A stretch of 64,000 nucleotides of DNA from Taklimakanibacter sp050246735. Lineage in GTDB: Bacteria > Pseudomonadota > Alphaproteobacteria > Rhizobiales > Aestuariivirgaceae. Both the position numbers and the translations under genes were made by a program. The notes under the pieces were generated by a model. The model did not search any database and was not told where the DNA came from. It saw only the letters and a program-made list of their open reading frames with translations. This document shows positions 42,247-51,011 of this stretch, piece by piece (position 1 is the stretch's first letter; each line of letters begins with the position of its first letter). Where the stretch lies: positions 1 to 64,000 of the forward strand of contig JBFWVM010000009.1 in assembly GCA_050246735.1 (NCBI GenBank). Direction: 5' to 3'.

Positions 42247-43392
42247 ATGCATAGATTCTCGCTCGCCCCCGTTCCTGAGCTCGTCTTCGGCAATGGCCGT
42301 CTTTCCGATCTGCCCGCCTGTGTGACGGTCCTGGCGGGCAGGGCCCGGCCGGTGATGGTCATTGCCGACCCGGCGATGGGAAGCCTCGGCATCGCCGGCA
42401 GGCTGGCAAGGCTCCTGGCGGACGAAGGCCATGCCCCGGCTTTTTATGACGGCTTCACGGGTGAGCCCAGGTCGGCGGACATCGACCGGGCCGCGGCGCG
42501 TGCCCGCGAGACGGGGGCGAAAGCGGTGATCGGGCTCGGCGGCGGGACGGCGCTCGACACGGCGAAGCTGGTCGCATCCTGCGCGGTTTCGGCGAAGCCG
42601 GCCGAAGCCTATCAGTTCTGCGAGGCGGCCTTGCCGGCCGATCCCCTGCCGCTTATCGCCGTGCCGACGACGGCGGGCACCGGTGCTGAGGTGACGCGCA
42701 CCTCGATCTTCACCAATGACCTGAAGCAGAAAGTATGGGCTTGGGGCGGCGGGCTCAAGCCGCGTCTCGCCGTGCTCGATCCCGAATTGACTGTCGGCGT
42801 GCCCCCGGCGGTGACGGCCGCCACCGGACTCGATGCCCTGGTGCATGCGATCGAGGCTGCCACCGGCCGTAATCGCAGCGAGGCCAACGATCTCTATTGC
42901 CATCGCGCCATCAGCCTCATTTCGGGAGCGCTCGAAAAGGCCGTGCAGGCGCCGGAGGATCTCGACGCCCGCGGCAGCCTGCTGCTGGGCAGCTGCTATG
43001 CCGGCATCGGCATCGACAATGCCGGCACGGCGCTGGCGCACAACATCTCGCATGCCATGGCCGAACTGGCGCCGGTGCCGCACGGCCGCGCCACCGGTCT
43101 CGCCATGCTCGCCACTCTCGACTGGGTGAAGGAGGGCGACCCTGACGTTTTCGCAGCCATTGCCGGCGCGATGGCTGGCGGTGGCGACGTCGCGGCCGCC
43201 TATGAGCGGCTGGTGCGGCGCTCGGGCATCAAGGTGAGCCTTGCCGGGGACGGGCTCGATCTCGCCCGGCCCGAGCTTCTGGCCGAGCGCATGGCCTCGC
43301 CCGCCCACGCGCCGATGCGCCGGAACACGGTCCGGGAGGTCGGCGATGACGATCTTCTCCGCCTGGCCGAACGCGTCTATGCGCTCGCCTGA
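42247..43392 (+). CDS. Iron-containing alcohol dehydrogenase (DddB / maleylacetate reductase fold)
   Basis: This is a 381-residue group III dehydrogenase. The nucleotide-binding GLGGGTALDTAKLVA motif is near residue 100, followed by AVPTTAGTGAEVTRTSIF. The iron ligands are the Asp and His of TGLDALVHAIEA and the two histidines of NISHAMAELAPVPHGRA. It uses NAD(P) to oxidise an alcohol or reduce an aldehyde or ketone. DddB of known DMSP operons has this fold and oxidises 3-hydroxypropionate-type intermediates; here the gene sits between a DddP-like and two DddQ-like genes. No clear ribosome site; a small hairpin precedes the start. The 3' end overlaps the first cupin gene by 47 bases. Confidence 0.87.
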   Translation: MHRFSLAPVPELVFGNGRLSDLPACVTVLAGRARPVMVIADPAMGSLGIAGRLARLLADEGHAPAFYDGFTGEPRSADIDRAAARARETGAKAVIGLGGGTALDTAKLVASCAVSAKPAEAYQFCEAALPADPLPLIAVPTTAGTGAEVTRTSIFTNDLKQKVWAWGGGLKPRLAVLDPELTVGVPPAVTAATGLDALVHAIEAATGRNRSEANDLYCHRAISLISGALEKAVQAPEDLDARGSLLLGSCYAGIGIDNAGTALAHNISHAMAELAPVPHGRATGLAMLATLDWVKEGDPDVFAAIAGAMAGGGDVAAAYERLVRRSGIKVSLAGDGLDLARPELLAERMASPAHAPMRRNTVREVGDDDLLRLAERVYALA

Positions 43393-44026
43393 CGCGGCCG
43401 CGCTCGCGCGGCTGATCGCGGAAATCGGCCTCTATCTTTCTCGCTTCGGCGGGCCGGGCGTCGCCGATGTGCGGGAGGGCATTTCCCGCTTCGGCCACGG
43501 CCCGATGCAGGCGGGCTGGAAGCCGGCACCTCCCGTCTGCGGCCATCTCGATGCGGCCTTGGGCTGCATCAGCGGTGCGGATTCCTTGCGCCTGGCGATA
43601 GCCGATGCTCGACCCGCCTTGCGATGGACTACCTACACCGCCTATCCGCCGGAGGCGATCGGCCGCCGGTTTCCGGTGGCGCATGCCTTCGCCAGTCTGA
43701 TGGGCGGGGAGGGGATTTTGCCGGCCGATGATTTCGAGCTGGGTCTGTTCCTCATCGAGCCGAAGACGCTCTATCGCGATCATCGCCATCGGGCGCCTGA
43801 GCTCTATGTGCCGTTAACCGGCCCGCATGAATGGCGTTTCGGTGCGCATGAAAGCTGGACAGAATATGAAGCCCACACACCCATCTGGAACGAGTCGATG
43901 CGAGTTCATGCGACATTGGTGCGCGATGTGCCTTTCCTTGCGCTCTTCGGCTGGACGCGCGACGTCACGGCCGATGCCGAGGTGGTGCCGGCAACCGATT
44001 GGGCGGAAATAGAGGCGGGGCTTTGA
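43346..44026 (+). CDS. DddQ/DddL-type cupin, DMSP lyase family (first copy)
   Basis: This is a 226-residue protein with a helical N-terminus and a single C-terminal cupin. The metal-binding motif is H146-x-H148-x3-E152-x-Y154 (DHRHRAPELYVPLTG) with the distal ligand H188 (RVHAT), the signature of the DMSP lyase cupin family. The start at 43346 is chosen for GGGAGG six bases upstream even though it overlaps the dehydrogenase gene; an ATG at 43379 is the alternative. Proposed reaction: metal-assisted beta-elimination of DMSP or a related onium compound. Low identity to its downstream paralog outside the cupin. Confidence 0.78.
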   Translation: MTIFSAWPNASMRSPDAAALARLIAEIGLYLSRFGGPGVADVREGISRFGHGPMQAGWKPAPPVCGHLDAALGCISGADSLRLAIADARPALRWTTYTAYPPEAIGRRFPVAHAFASLMGGEGILPADDFELGLFLIEPKTLYRDHRHRAPELYVPLTGPHEWRFGAHESWTEYEAHTPIWNESMRVHATLVRDVPFLALFGWTRDVTADAEVVPATDWAEIEAGL

Positions 44027-44640
44027 ACGACGATATCTACCGGCCGGCGACGTGGGTCATCGACGCGATCCGCCGGTCGCTGAAAGGCAATGCCGCGGCG
44101 CGCGTGAAGAAGCGTCTGGCCGAGCAGGATCTCTCGCCCTCGGCGGTCAGGGAGCCGCCGCCGCGCCGGCTTCCCGCGACGCGCTTTCTGGCCGAATGCG
44201 TCGCCGCTTCGATGTTCACCAGTCCCGGCGTTGCGGCCGCCTTGGCCGAGATCGAAGAGTTCCTGCATTGGCGCCAGAATCCCAACTATTCCGACCGCCG
44301 GATGGGCGCTGGCTATATGGACAACTATGCCTATGCGGAGCTGATCGGCTCGCATGGTTTCTTCGCCGGGAATGATTTCCTCATGGGTCTGCTCCTGCTG
44401 GGCCCGAACAGCCACTATCGCGATCATCATCATGCCGCGCCTGAGCTCTATTGGCTGCTGACCGGGCCAAGCGAATGGCGGCGGGACAAGGGAGAGTTCG
44501 AGATGCGCGAGGCCGGCGAGACGATTTGGCACGACCCTCATATCGTTCATGCGACGCGTACCGATGCGAGTCCGCTGCTTGCGGTCTGGGCCTGGACCAG
44601 GGATGTAAGCGAGCCCGCCCGCCTCGTGGAGGCGTCATGA
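44023..44640 (+). CDS. DddQ/DddL-type cupin, DMSP lyase family (second copy)
   Basis: This is a 205-residue paralog of the preceding cupin. Metal motif H135-x-H137-x3-E141-x-Y143 (DHHHAAPELYWLLTG) and distal H176 (HIVHAT) are conserved, with WAWTRDV in the final strand matching FGWTRDV of copy one. The start is TTG at 44023, overlapping the upstream stop (TTGA) with GAGGCGGGG just before it, which indicates translational coupling. The two products may form a heteromer or act on different substrates. Confidence 0.78.
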   Translation: MNDDIYRPATWVIDAIRRSLKGNAAARVKKRLAEQDLSPSAVREPPPRRLPATRFLAECVAASMFTSPGVAAALAEIEEFLHWRQNPNYSDRRMGAGYMDNYAYAELIGSHGFFAGNDFLMGLLLLGPNSHYRDHHHAAPELYWLLTGPSEWRRDKGEFEMREAGETIWHDPHIVHATRTDASPLLAVWAWTRDVSEPARLVEAS

Positions 44641-45467
44641 GCTTCGACGTGCTCCCGCTGCTTCGCGCCGGTCTGATTCTCGCCGTCGGCGCCTATGTCC
44701 TCATTGCCGCCTGCATGTATGCGACACAGCGCAGCCACCAGTATTTCCCTGGCCGCCAGGGTCTGGCGGCGAGCGCGGCCGGGCTTCGCGGCGTCGAGGA
44801 CCTGAAGATCGCGAGCCGGGACGGCGAGACATTGCAGGCCTGGTACACGCCGGCGCGGCCGGGAAAATCGACCGTCCTCTATTTCCATGGCAATGGCGGG
44901 GAGATCTCGGACCGGGCGGAGCGTTTCGCGGCCTACCAGGGACAAGGCTTCGGCGTGTTCTTCCTGTCCTATCGCGGCTATGGCGCCTCGACCGGATCGC
45001 CCAGCGAACCGGGCCTGGTGGACGACGCGCGCGCCGCCTATGACTGGCTCGCGGCCAGGGGCGTCGAGCCTGCGGAGATCATGGTCGTGGGCGAATCGCT
45101 CGGCAGCGGTGTCGCGGTGCAGCTTGCCGCCGAGCGTCCGGTCGGGGCGCTGGCGCTCGAAGCTCCTTTCGCCTCGGCCGCCAACGTGGCGGCTGCCGCC
45201 TATTGGTGGCTTCCGGTGCGCCTGCTCATGAAGGACAGGTTCGACTCCTCTGCATTCATCGGCAGGGTCGAGGCGCCGCTTCTCGTCATCCACGGCGATC
45301 TCGACGGCGTCGTTCCCTTGCGCGAAGGCCGCGCGCTCTTCGCCCTCGCCAGCGAGCCCAAGGAGATGGTCGTCGTTCCGGACGGCACGCATGGCTCGAT
45401 CTTCTCGCCCGAGAGTTGGGCCCGCGAGATGCGCTTTTTCGACCAGCACGGTGGCCGGGGAGGATGA
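44637..45467 (+). CDS. Membrane-anchored alpha/beta hydrolase (BEM46/YfhR-like)
   Basis: This is a 276-residue protein with one N-terminal membrane segment (about 8-27) and a hydrolase domain. The nucleophile is S154 in VVGESLGSGVA, the acid is in LVIHGDLDGVVPL, and the histidine is in PDGTHGSIF. HGNGGEISDR forms the oxyanion region. The fold is that of FrsA/BEM46 esterases of unknown substrate. The start overlaps the cupin stop (ATGA) with GGAGG upstream, so it is the last gene of the lyase-like cluster. It may clear a thioester or ester product. Confidence 0.85.
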   Translation: MSFDVLPLLRAGLILAVGAYVLIAACMYATQRSHQYFPGRQGLAASAAGLRGVEDLKIASRDGETLQAWYTPARPGKSTVLYFHGNGGEISDRAERFAAYQGQGFGVFFLSYRGYGASTGSPSEPGLVDDARAAYDWLAARGVEPAEIMVVGESLGSGVAVQLAAERPVGALALEAPFASAANVAAAAYWWLPVRLLMKDRFDSSAFIGRVEAPLLVIHGDLDGVVPLREGRALFALASEPKEMVVVPDGTHGSIFSPESWAREMRFFDQHGGRGG

Positions 45468-45489
45468 CGGAGAGGAAGCTGAAACAAAA

Positions 45490-45517
45490 AGGCCCGCGAG
45501 GCATTGCCCGCGGGCCT
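45490..45517 (-). terminator. Intrinsic terminator of the ABC transporter operon
   Basis: AGGCCCGCG (45490-45498) and CGCGGGCCT (45509-45517) form a 9-bp GC-rich stem. Read on the minus strand it is followed by TTTTTGTTTC, a classical rho-independent terminator located 20 bases after the binding-protein stop codon. It also lies 22 bases past the convergent hydrolase gene. Confidence 0.85.
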
Positions 45518-45536
45518 GGATTTCGCTCCTCGGCGA

Positions 45537-47210
45537 TCAGGCCGGCTTGATCGCCAGCAATTCGCCGAAGATGTAGAGCGTCGGATGGATCTCGAAGCCC
45601 TGGACGCGCTTGTCGTAGGCGGCATAGACCGACCGCCACAGCGGCTGCGTGATCGGGCCGTCCTCGAGCATGATCGCTTCGAGCTCGCCCAGGACCTCGC
45701 GGCGCTTGTCGACGTCGAGCGTGCCTTCCGCCTTGTTGAGGAGCTCGTCGAACTGCTTGTTCGAATAGCGCGACTCGTTCCACGGGACGCCGGTGCGATA
45801 GGCGAGCGCGAGGACCATGAAGCCCAAGGGACGATGCGTCCATTCGGTGAAGCCGAAGGGCACTTCCGTCCACAGCTCCCAGAACTTGGCCGAGGGCAGC
45901 ACGTTGATCTTGGCGCGGATGCCGGCGGTCTTCCATTGCTCGGCCATCGCCTCGACCGCAGCCTGCTCCCATGACGGATCGGGCTTGCAGTTGATCTCGA
46001 CGTCGATGCCGTCCGGAAAGCCCGCCTCGGCGAGGAGCTTCTTCGCCTCTTCGGGCTTGAAGCCCAGGGGCTCGATCTTCTTGTAGTCGGGATGCACCGA
46101 GCAGACGTGATGATGCTCGGCCGGCTCGCCGACACCCTTATGCGCGATCTGCAGGCACTTCGCCGGGTCGGTGGCGAGGCGCATGGCCTTGCGCACTTTC
46201 GGGTTGTCGAAGGGCTTCTGGGTCATCTGCATGCGTGCGACCGCGGTCTGCGCCGTCACCACCTGGTGAATATCGACATGCGACAGGCCCTTGTAGAGGT
46301 CGAACTGCTCGATATTGCCCTGGTAGATGCCGTCCACCTGCTTGGAGGCAAGGGCGGCGGCGACCGCCGCCGGATTGTCGCCGAGGTCGATGAACTGCAG
46401 TTCGTCGAGATAGCCGGGCGCGTCGGGACGGCGCTTGAACACCGCCTTGCGGCCGACCTCGAGCTCGACGAGCTCGAAGGATTCAGTGCCGTTCGAGCCG
46501 ACCTGGAAGTTGCCGTTCTCGGCCGGGTCGAGCATCAGGAAGGGATAGTGGAAGAGGTGTTCCGGGACGGCGACTTGCGCCTGCGCCAGGTTGAGCACCA
46601 GGGTCTTGGGATCCTTGATCTCGATCGCGTTGGCATCCCACAGTTCGGTGGTCATCACCGCATTGCCCTTGTCGTCCTTGGTGCCGGTATCGACATCCTT
46701 GAGCATATAGCCTTTCATCAGGCCGACCACCGAGGAGCCGACTTTCGGGTCGAGGCAATGCTTGATGTTCCAGGCGGCATGCTCGGCGGTGAAATCCTCG
46801 CCCTTGTGCCACTTGGCGTCCTTCTTGATATGCAAGGTCCAGGTCTTGAGGTCTTCGGAGGCTTCCCACTTCTCCGCGAGATGCGGCCGGGTCACATTGT
46901 CGACGCCGGTGCGGGTGAGATAGCCGCAGACCTGGCGCACGACGTTCGAATCGTAGACCCAGGAGAAAGTGTGGGGATTCTGCACCTTGGGGATGCGCTG
47001 GGCGATCTTGAGGACGCCGCCCTTGGGCATGTCCTGCGCCATTGCCGGTGGCGCCAGGGGCTCACCGGTGATCTTGCCGGCCCACATATAGGCCGCGCCC
47101 GACGACATGCCGAGCAGGCTCGCATAGCGCACGAATTCGCGCCGGTCGATCTTCTTGTCCGCAAGCTGCTGCTTGAGCTTCGGAATCCAGATATGCTCTT
47201 TGTCTGACAT
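45537..47210 (-). CDS. Peptide/nickel-type ABC transporter substrate-binding protein (family 5)
   Basis: This is a 557-residue periplasmic binding protein. The N-terminus is unusual for this class: a cytoplasmic stretch of about 20 residues, then DRREFVRYASLLG with twin arginines and a hydrophobic run ending AMA-QD, a Tat signal. The mature protein has SBP_bac_5 features (YLTRTGVDNVTRPHLAEKWEASEDLKTWTLHIKKDAKWH). The start at 47210 has GGGAGGGAGG about 10 bases upstream. It is the last gene of the operon, 178 bases after the amidase gene, and may have its own promoter. Ligand unknown: peptides, opines or amides fit the context. Confidence 0.9.
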   Translation of the reverse strand: MSDKEHIWIPKLKQQLADKKIDRREFVRYASLLGMSSGAAYMWAGKITGEPLAPPAMAQDMPKGGVLKIAQRIPKVQNPHTFSWVYDSNVVRQVCGYLTRTGVDNVTRPHLAEKWEASEDLKTWTLHIKKDAKWHKGEDFTAEHAAWNIKHCLDPKVGSSVVGLMKGYMLKDVDTGTKDDKGNAVMTTELWDANAIEIKDPKTLVLNLAQAQVAVPEHLFHYPFLMLDPAENGNFQVGSNGTESFELVELEVGRKAVFKRRPDAPGYLDELQFIDLGDNPAAVAAALASKQVDGIYQGNIEQFDLYKGLSHVDIHQVVTAQTAVARMQMTQKPFDNPKVRKAMRLATDPAKCLQIAHKGVGEPAEHHHVCSVHPDYKKIEPLGFKPEEAKKLLAEAGFPDGIDVEINCKPDPSWEQAAVEAMAEQWKTAGIRAKINVLPSAKFWELWTEVPFGFTEWTHRPLGFMVLALAYRTGVPWNESRYSNKQFDELLNKAEGTLDVDKRREVLGELEAIMLEDGPITQPLWRSVYAAYDKRVQGFEIHPTLYIFGELLAIKPA

Positions 47211-47388
47211 TGGTCTTCTTCCTCCCTCCCATTTGGGGGTTTCCAAAAGATGATTGTGGCGTCCCGTTGGATCGGACGTCGTTATGTCGAGCCGTCTGCG
47301 CCCTCTTTGATGCTATCACCGCCAAAAGAATTCGCAAATGGTGAATGGAATTTACGCATGGGCGTGGAGGCGGGTTGCATATTTGCGG

Positions 47389-48852
47389 CTAGCTATGGCC
47401 GGGCGGCGGCATGAAGCTGCAATAGTCGCGCTCCAGGAGCTCGGCGAAGCGCAGGCTGGTGAGGTCGGCGAACTGCCGGGCGATGACCTGGACCCCGGCG
47501 GGGAGCCCCTGCGGCGTCAGGCCCAGCGGGGCGACGGTCGACGGCAGGTAGAAGCCTCCCGAATAGCCCGCCCAGAAAAGCTGATCTGTTGTCGGCACTT
47601 GCCGGCCATTCACGGTGATCGTCCGGTCATGGCGCTCGCCCGCCTGGTCATGCGGGAAGGCGGCGGAGGCGGCGGCCGGGCAGAGCATGACGTCCCAGTC
47701 GTCGAAGAAGCGCTCCCACAGGAGGCGCATCTGGTGGCGCCGCTCATTGGCGATGAGCCATGAGCGATGCGGCAGCACGTTGGCCCGGGTCATGCGGGCG
47801 AAATAGCTCTCGTCGCCGGGCCGGAGCTCGGCTGCCCGTTCGAGATTCCGGGCGAAGTCCGCATCGCTCTGGCGCCGGCTGGTGGCGGCGCGAAGGAGCC
47901 TGACATAGACGTCCATGGCTTCGGCGGTGGTGAAGGCCGGCCGCGCGTCCGTGGAGAGCTTCTTCACCCGCTTGGACAGGAACTTGACCAGCGCGGCAAG
48001 AAGATCCTGCACCGGCTGGTCCACCTCGCTGACGGGGTCGCTGAGCATCACCGCCACGCGGAAGGATTTGAAGGAAGCTTCGGGCGCCGGCGGCAGCCTG
48101 AAGGTCGTCGCCCGGGCCTCGACCCCATCGGGGCCGGCGAGTACCTTCAGCATCGCGGTGAGGTCCCTGGCGCTGCGCGCCAGGGGGCCGGCGACGGAAA
48201 TGTCGCTCGGATGGACGATGCCGGGCAGGAACTGGCCGCGCATCGGCACGATGCCGTAGGTCGGCTTGTGCCCATAGACGCCGCAATAATGCGCCGGATT
48301 GCGGATCGAGGCGCCGATATCGGAGCCGACCTCGAGGGCGCTCATGCCGGTCGCGAGCGCCACCGCCGATCCGCCGGAGGAGCCGCCCGGCGAGCGTGTC
48401 ACGTCCCAGGGATTGCTGGTGGTGCCGTAGATCGCGTTGAAGCTCTGCCAGTCGGCGAGCATCAGCGGCACATTGGTCTTCCCGAAGACGACAGCCCCCT
48501 GATCGGCGAGGCGCGCAAGCGCCACGGCGTCGGATCGCGCGATGTTCGCGACGAAGCGCGGGTCGCCCCAGGTGGTCGGCGTGCCCGTCCAGTCGAAGCT
48601 CTCCTTGATGGTCATGGGAACGCCGTCGAACACGCCCTTGGGCGTACCCGCCTTGAGGCGCTTGTCGGCTCCGGCGGCCGCTTTGCGGGCGCGGGCGATG
48701 TCGCTGACGATCACGGCGTTGAGGCGCGGATTGTGCTTCTCGACCCTGGCCCAGCACAGATCGAGAAGCTCGGTCGCGCCGATCCTGCGGGCACGCAGAA
48801 GACGCGCCTGGTCGAGCGCCGGTCTCAGCTCGGGGGGAAGCTTGCAGGCCAT
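47389..48852 (-). CDS. Amidase signature family enzyme
   Basis: This is a 487-residue amidase. The Ser-cisSer-Lys triad is K83 (MTIKESFDW), S158 in SPGGSSGGSAVALA and S182 in DIGASIRNPA. ARLADQGAVVFGKTNVP and YGHKPTYG are further family landmarks. Members hydrolyse aliphatic or aryl amides, carbamoyl compounds or Gln-tRNA precursors; GatA is excluded because no gatB/gatC are adjacent and the C-terminus differs. It lies between the ABC ATPase and the binding-protein genes of a peptide-type transporter, suggesting that an imported amide is hydrolysed in the cytoplasm. Confidence 0.9.
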   Translation of the reverse strand: MACKLPPELRPALDQARLLRARRIGATELLDLCWARVEKHNPRLNAVIVSDIARARKAAAGADKRLKAGTPKGVFDGVPMTIKESFDWTGTPTTWGDPRFVANIARSDAVALARLADQGAVVFGKTNVPLMLADWQSFNAIYGTTSNPWDVTRSPGGSSGGSAVALATGMSALEVGSDIGASIRNPAHYCGVYGHKPTYGIVPMRGQFLPGIVHPSDISVAGPLARSARDLTAMLKVLAGPDGVEARATTFRLPPAPEASFKSFRVAVMLSDPVSEVDQPVQDLLAALVKFLSKRVKKLSTDARPAFTTAEAMDVYVRLLRAATSRRQSDADFARNLERAAELRPGDESYFARMTRANVLPHRSWLIANERRHQMRLLWERFFDDWDVMLCPAAASAAFPHDQAGERHDRTITVNGRQVPTTDQLFWAGYSGGFYLPSTVAPLGLTPQGLPAGVQVIARQFADLTSLRFAELLERDYCSFMPPPGHS

Positions 48853-48880
48853 TGGCGTTTCAGGCGACCATGGAAGCGAG

Positions 48881-51001
48881 CTAATGCCTCACTCTCGTTT
48901 CCTCCGCCGGCGCCGTATCGTCGGGCTCGTGCCGTCCGACCGTGATGACCGGCTCCATGGCGCGCAGCACCTCGTCGGGCAGGTGGCACATGATCATATG
49001 GCCGTTGCCCATGTCCTTGTTGGGCGGCATCTCGGTCTCGCAGATGGCGCCGATCTTGCGCGGACAGCGCGTCTGGAAGGGGCAGCCCGTCGGCGGGTTC
49101 ATGGGCGAGGGCAACTCGCCCTTCAGCACGATGTGCTTCTTGGTCACCGATGTGTCGGCGATCGGCACGGCCGAGAGCAGCGCCTCGGTATAGGGGTGAT
49201 AGGGCGGCGAGAAGACTTCCTCGGTCCGACCCTGTTCCATGATGTGGCCGAGATACATGACGACGATGCGGTCGGCGAGATAGCGCACGACCGAGAGGTC
49301 GTGGCTGATGAAGACGAGGGTGGTGCGCTTGGTGCGCTGGATGTCGGTGAGGAGGCCGGTCACCGCCGCCTGCACTGAGACGTCGAGAGCGGAGACCGGT
49401 TCGTCGGCGATGACGACCGCGGCCTCGCCGCCGAAGGCGCGGGCGATGCCGATGCGCTGCTTCTGGCCGCCCGACAGCTGGCGCGGCTTGCGGGCGGCGA
49501 ATTCGCGCGGCAGCTTGACCATGTCGAGGAGCTCATAGGTCTTGCGCTCCGCCTCGTCGCGGTCCTTGGCCACGCCGAACTTGCGCAGGACCCTGGCGAT
49601 CTGGGCGCCCACCGAGTGGCTCGGATTGAGTGTCTCGAAGGGGTTCTGGAATACGATCTGCAGGCTCGATATCAGGCCGGACGGGCGCTTGCGCACCGGC
49701 ATGTGGCCGACTTCGAGCCCGTTCACCAGGACCTCGCCGCCGCTCGATTCCTCGAGCCCCATCAGCACCTTGGCGAAGGTGCTCTTGCCGCAGCCGGATT
49801 CGCCGACGATCGCCACGGTCTCGCCTTCGCGGGCCTCGAAATCGAGCTTCTCGTTGGCTTTGACGAAGCGCGACTTCTGCCCCGAGATCATGGCCGCGAC
49901 CGAATTGTCGCGGATCTCGTAGTATTTCTTCATGTTCCTGATCTGCAGCACCGGCGGGCCGGGCTCGATCGGCTCGGCCTCCAGGCCCTTGGGCCGGTAC
50001 TTCTTCCAGTCGATCTCGTCATAGCGGACGCAGCGCGCGGCATGGCCGGGATCGCCCTTGATGTCGAGCATCGCGATCGGCTTGTCGCAGCGCCCGGCCT
50101 GGAAGAAATCGCAGCGCGGCCCGAAGGTGCAGCCCTTCGGCCGGTCGCGCGGCAACGGCAGCTGGCCGCGGATGGGCACCAGCGGATGGGCGAAGCGGTC
50201 GGCCCCGGGCAGCGGGATCGAGGAGAAGAGGCCGCGCGTGTAGGGATGGCGCATGTGATCGAAGACCTGCTTCACGTCGCCGACCTCGACCGCCTGTCCC
50301 GAATACATGACGCAGATGCGGTCGCATGTCTCGAGGATGAGGCCGAGATTGTGCGAGATGTAGATCATCGACGTCCCGAAGCGCTGCGAGATGTCCTTGA
50401 TCAGCTCGACAACGCCGGCTTCGACGGTGACGTCGAGCGCCGTGGTCGGCTCGTCCAGCAGGAGGAGCTTGGGGTTGGAAAGCAGCGCCATGGCGATGAC
50501 GACGCGCTGCTGCTGGCCGCCAGAAAGCTGGTGCGGGTAGGAATTCATGATGCGGTTGGGATCGGGGAGCCTGACCGCGTCGAGCACTTCCGTGGCGCGC
50601 TTGTAGGCGGCCTCTTCGCTGATCCCTTCATGGATCTCGAGGACCTCCGTCAATTGGGTGCGGATGAGCAGCGAAGGATTGAGGGAGGCCATCGGCTCCT
50701 GATAGACCATCGATATCTGGGAGCCGCGGATCTTGCGCAATTCCTCCTGCGACATGGTGCGCATGTCGCGGCCCATGAACCTGATCTCGCCCCCGGTGAT
50801 GGCGCCGTTGCGGCCCATATACTGCATGATGGCGAGCGCCACCGTCGACTTGCCGCAGCCCGATTCGCCGACGATGCCGACCGCTTCGCCCGGCATGACG
50901 GTCAGGTTGAAGTCATAGACCGCCGGGACGGCCCCGGCGCGCGTGTAATAGGAGATCGACACGTTCTTGCATTCGAGCACCGGTGTCTGGGTCGTGGTCA
51001 T
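48881..51001 (-). CDS. Fused double ATPase of a peptide-type ABC transporter (DppD-DppF-like)
   Basis: This is a 706-residue protein with two complete ABC domains. Each has Walker A GESGCGKST, a signature (LSGGQQQRV in the first, LSGGQKQRI in the second), and a C-terminal oligopeptide cysteine region (FGPRCDFFQAGRC and FQTRCPRKIGAIC) that may hold an Fe-S cluster. This is equivalent to DppD and DppF joined in one chain. The start at 51001 (MTTTQTP) has GAGGATGAG upstream; an ATG 33 bases earlier is less likely. Ten bases downstream of the second permease gene. Confidence 0.94.
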   Translation of the reverse strand: MTTTQTPVLECKNVSISYYTRAGAVPAVYDFNLTVMPGEAVGIVGESGCGKSTVALAIMQYMGRNGAITGGEIRFMGRDMRTMSQEELRKIRGSQISMVYQEPMASLNPSLLIRTQLTEVLEIHEGISEEAAYKRATEVLDAVRLPDPNRIMNSYPHQLSGGQQQRVVIAMALLSNPKLLLLDEPTTALDVTVEAGVVELIKDISQRFGTSMIYISHNLGLILETCDRICVMYSGQAVEVGDVKQVFDHMRHPYTRGLFSSIPLPGADRFAHPLVPIRGQLPLPRDRPKGCTFGPRCDFFQAGRCDKPIAMLDIKGDPGHAARCVRYDEIDWKKYRPKGLEAEPIEPGPPVLQIRNMKKYYEIRDNSVAAMISGQKSRFVKANEKLDFEAREGETVAIVGESGCGKSTFAKVLMGLEESSGGEVLVNGLEVGHMPVRKRPSGLISSLQIVFQNPFETLNPSHSVGAQIARVLRKFGVAKDRDEAERKTYELLDMVKLPREFAARKPRQLSGGQKQRIGIARAFGGEAAVVIADEPVSALDVSVQAAVTGLLTDIQRTKRTTLVFISHDLSVVRYLADRIVVMYLGHIMEQGRTEEVFSPPYHPYTEALLSAVPIADTSVTKKHIVLKGELPSPMNPPTGCPFQTRCPRKIGAICETEMPPNKDMGNGHMIMCHLPDEVLRAMEPVITVGRHEPDDTAPAEETRVRH

Positions 51002-51011
51002 GGTCTCATCC

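Noticed and set aside
40860..42392. 510-codon minus-strand frame opposite the DddP-like gene
   Set aside because: Low-complexity shadow composition; the opposite strand holds a full M24 enzyme.
47211..47388. Possible tRNA or small RNA in the gap before the binding-protein gene
   Set aside because: No cloverleaf or terminator-like fold could be built by eye; only a possible promoter region.
47389..48852. GatA subunit of Glu-tRNA amidotransferase
   Set aside because: No gatB or gatC adjacent, and the context is a peptide ABC transporter; it fits a general amidase better.
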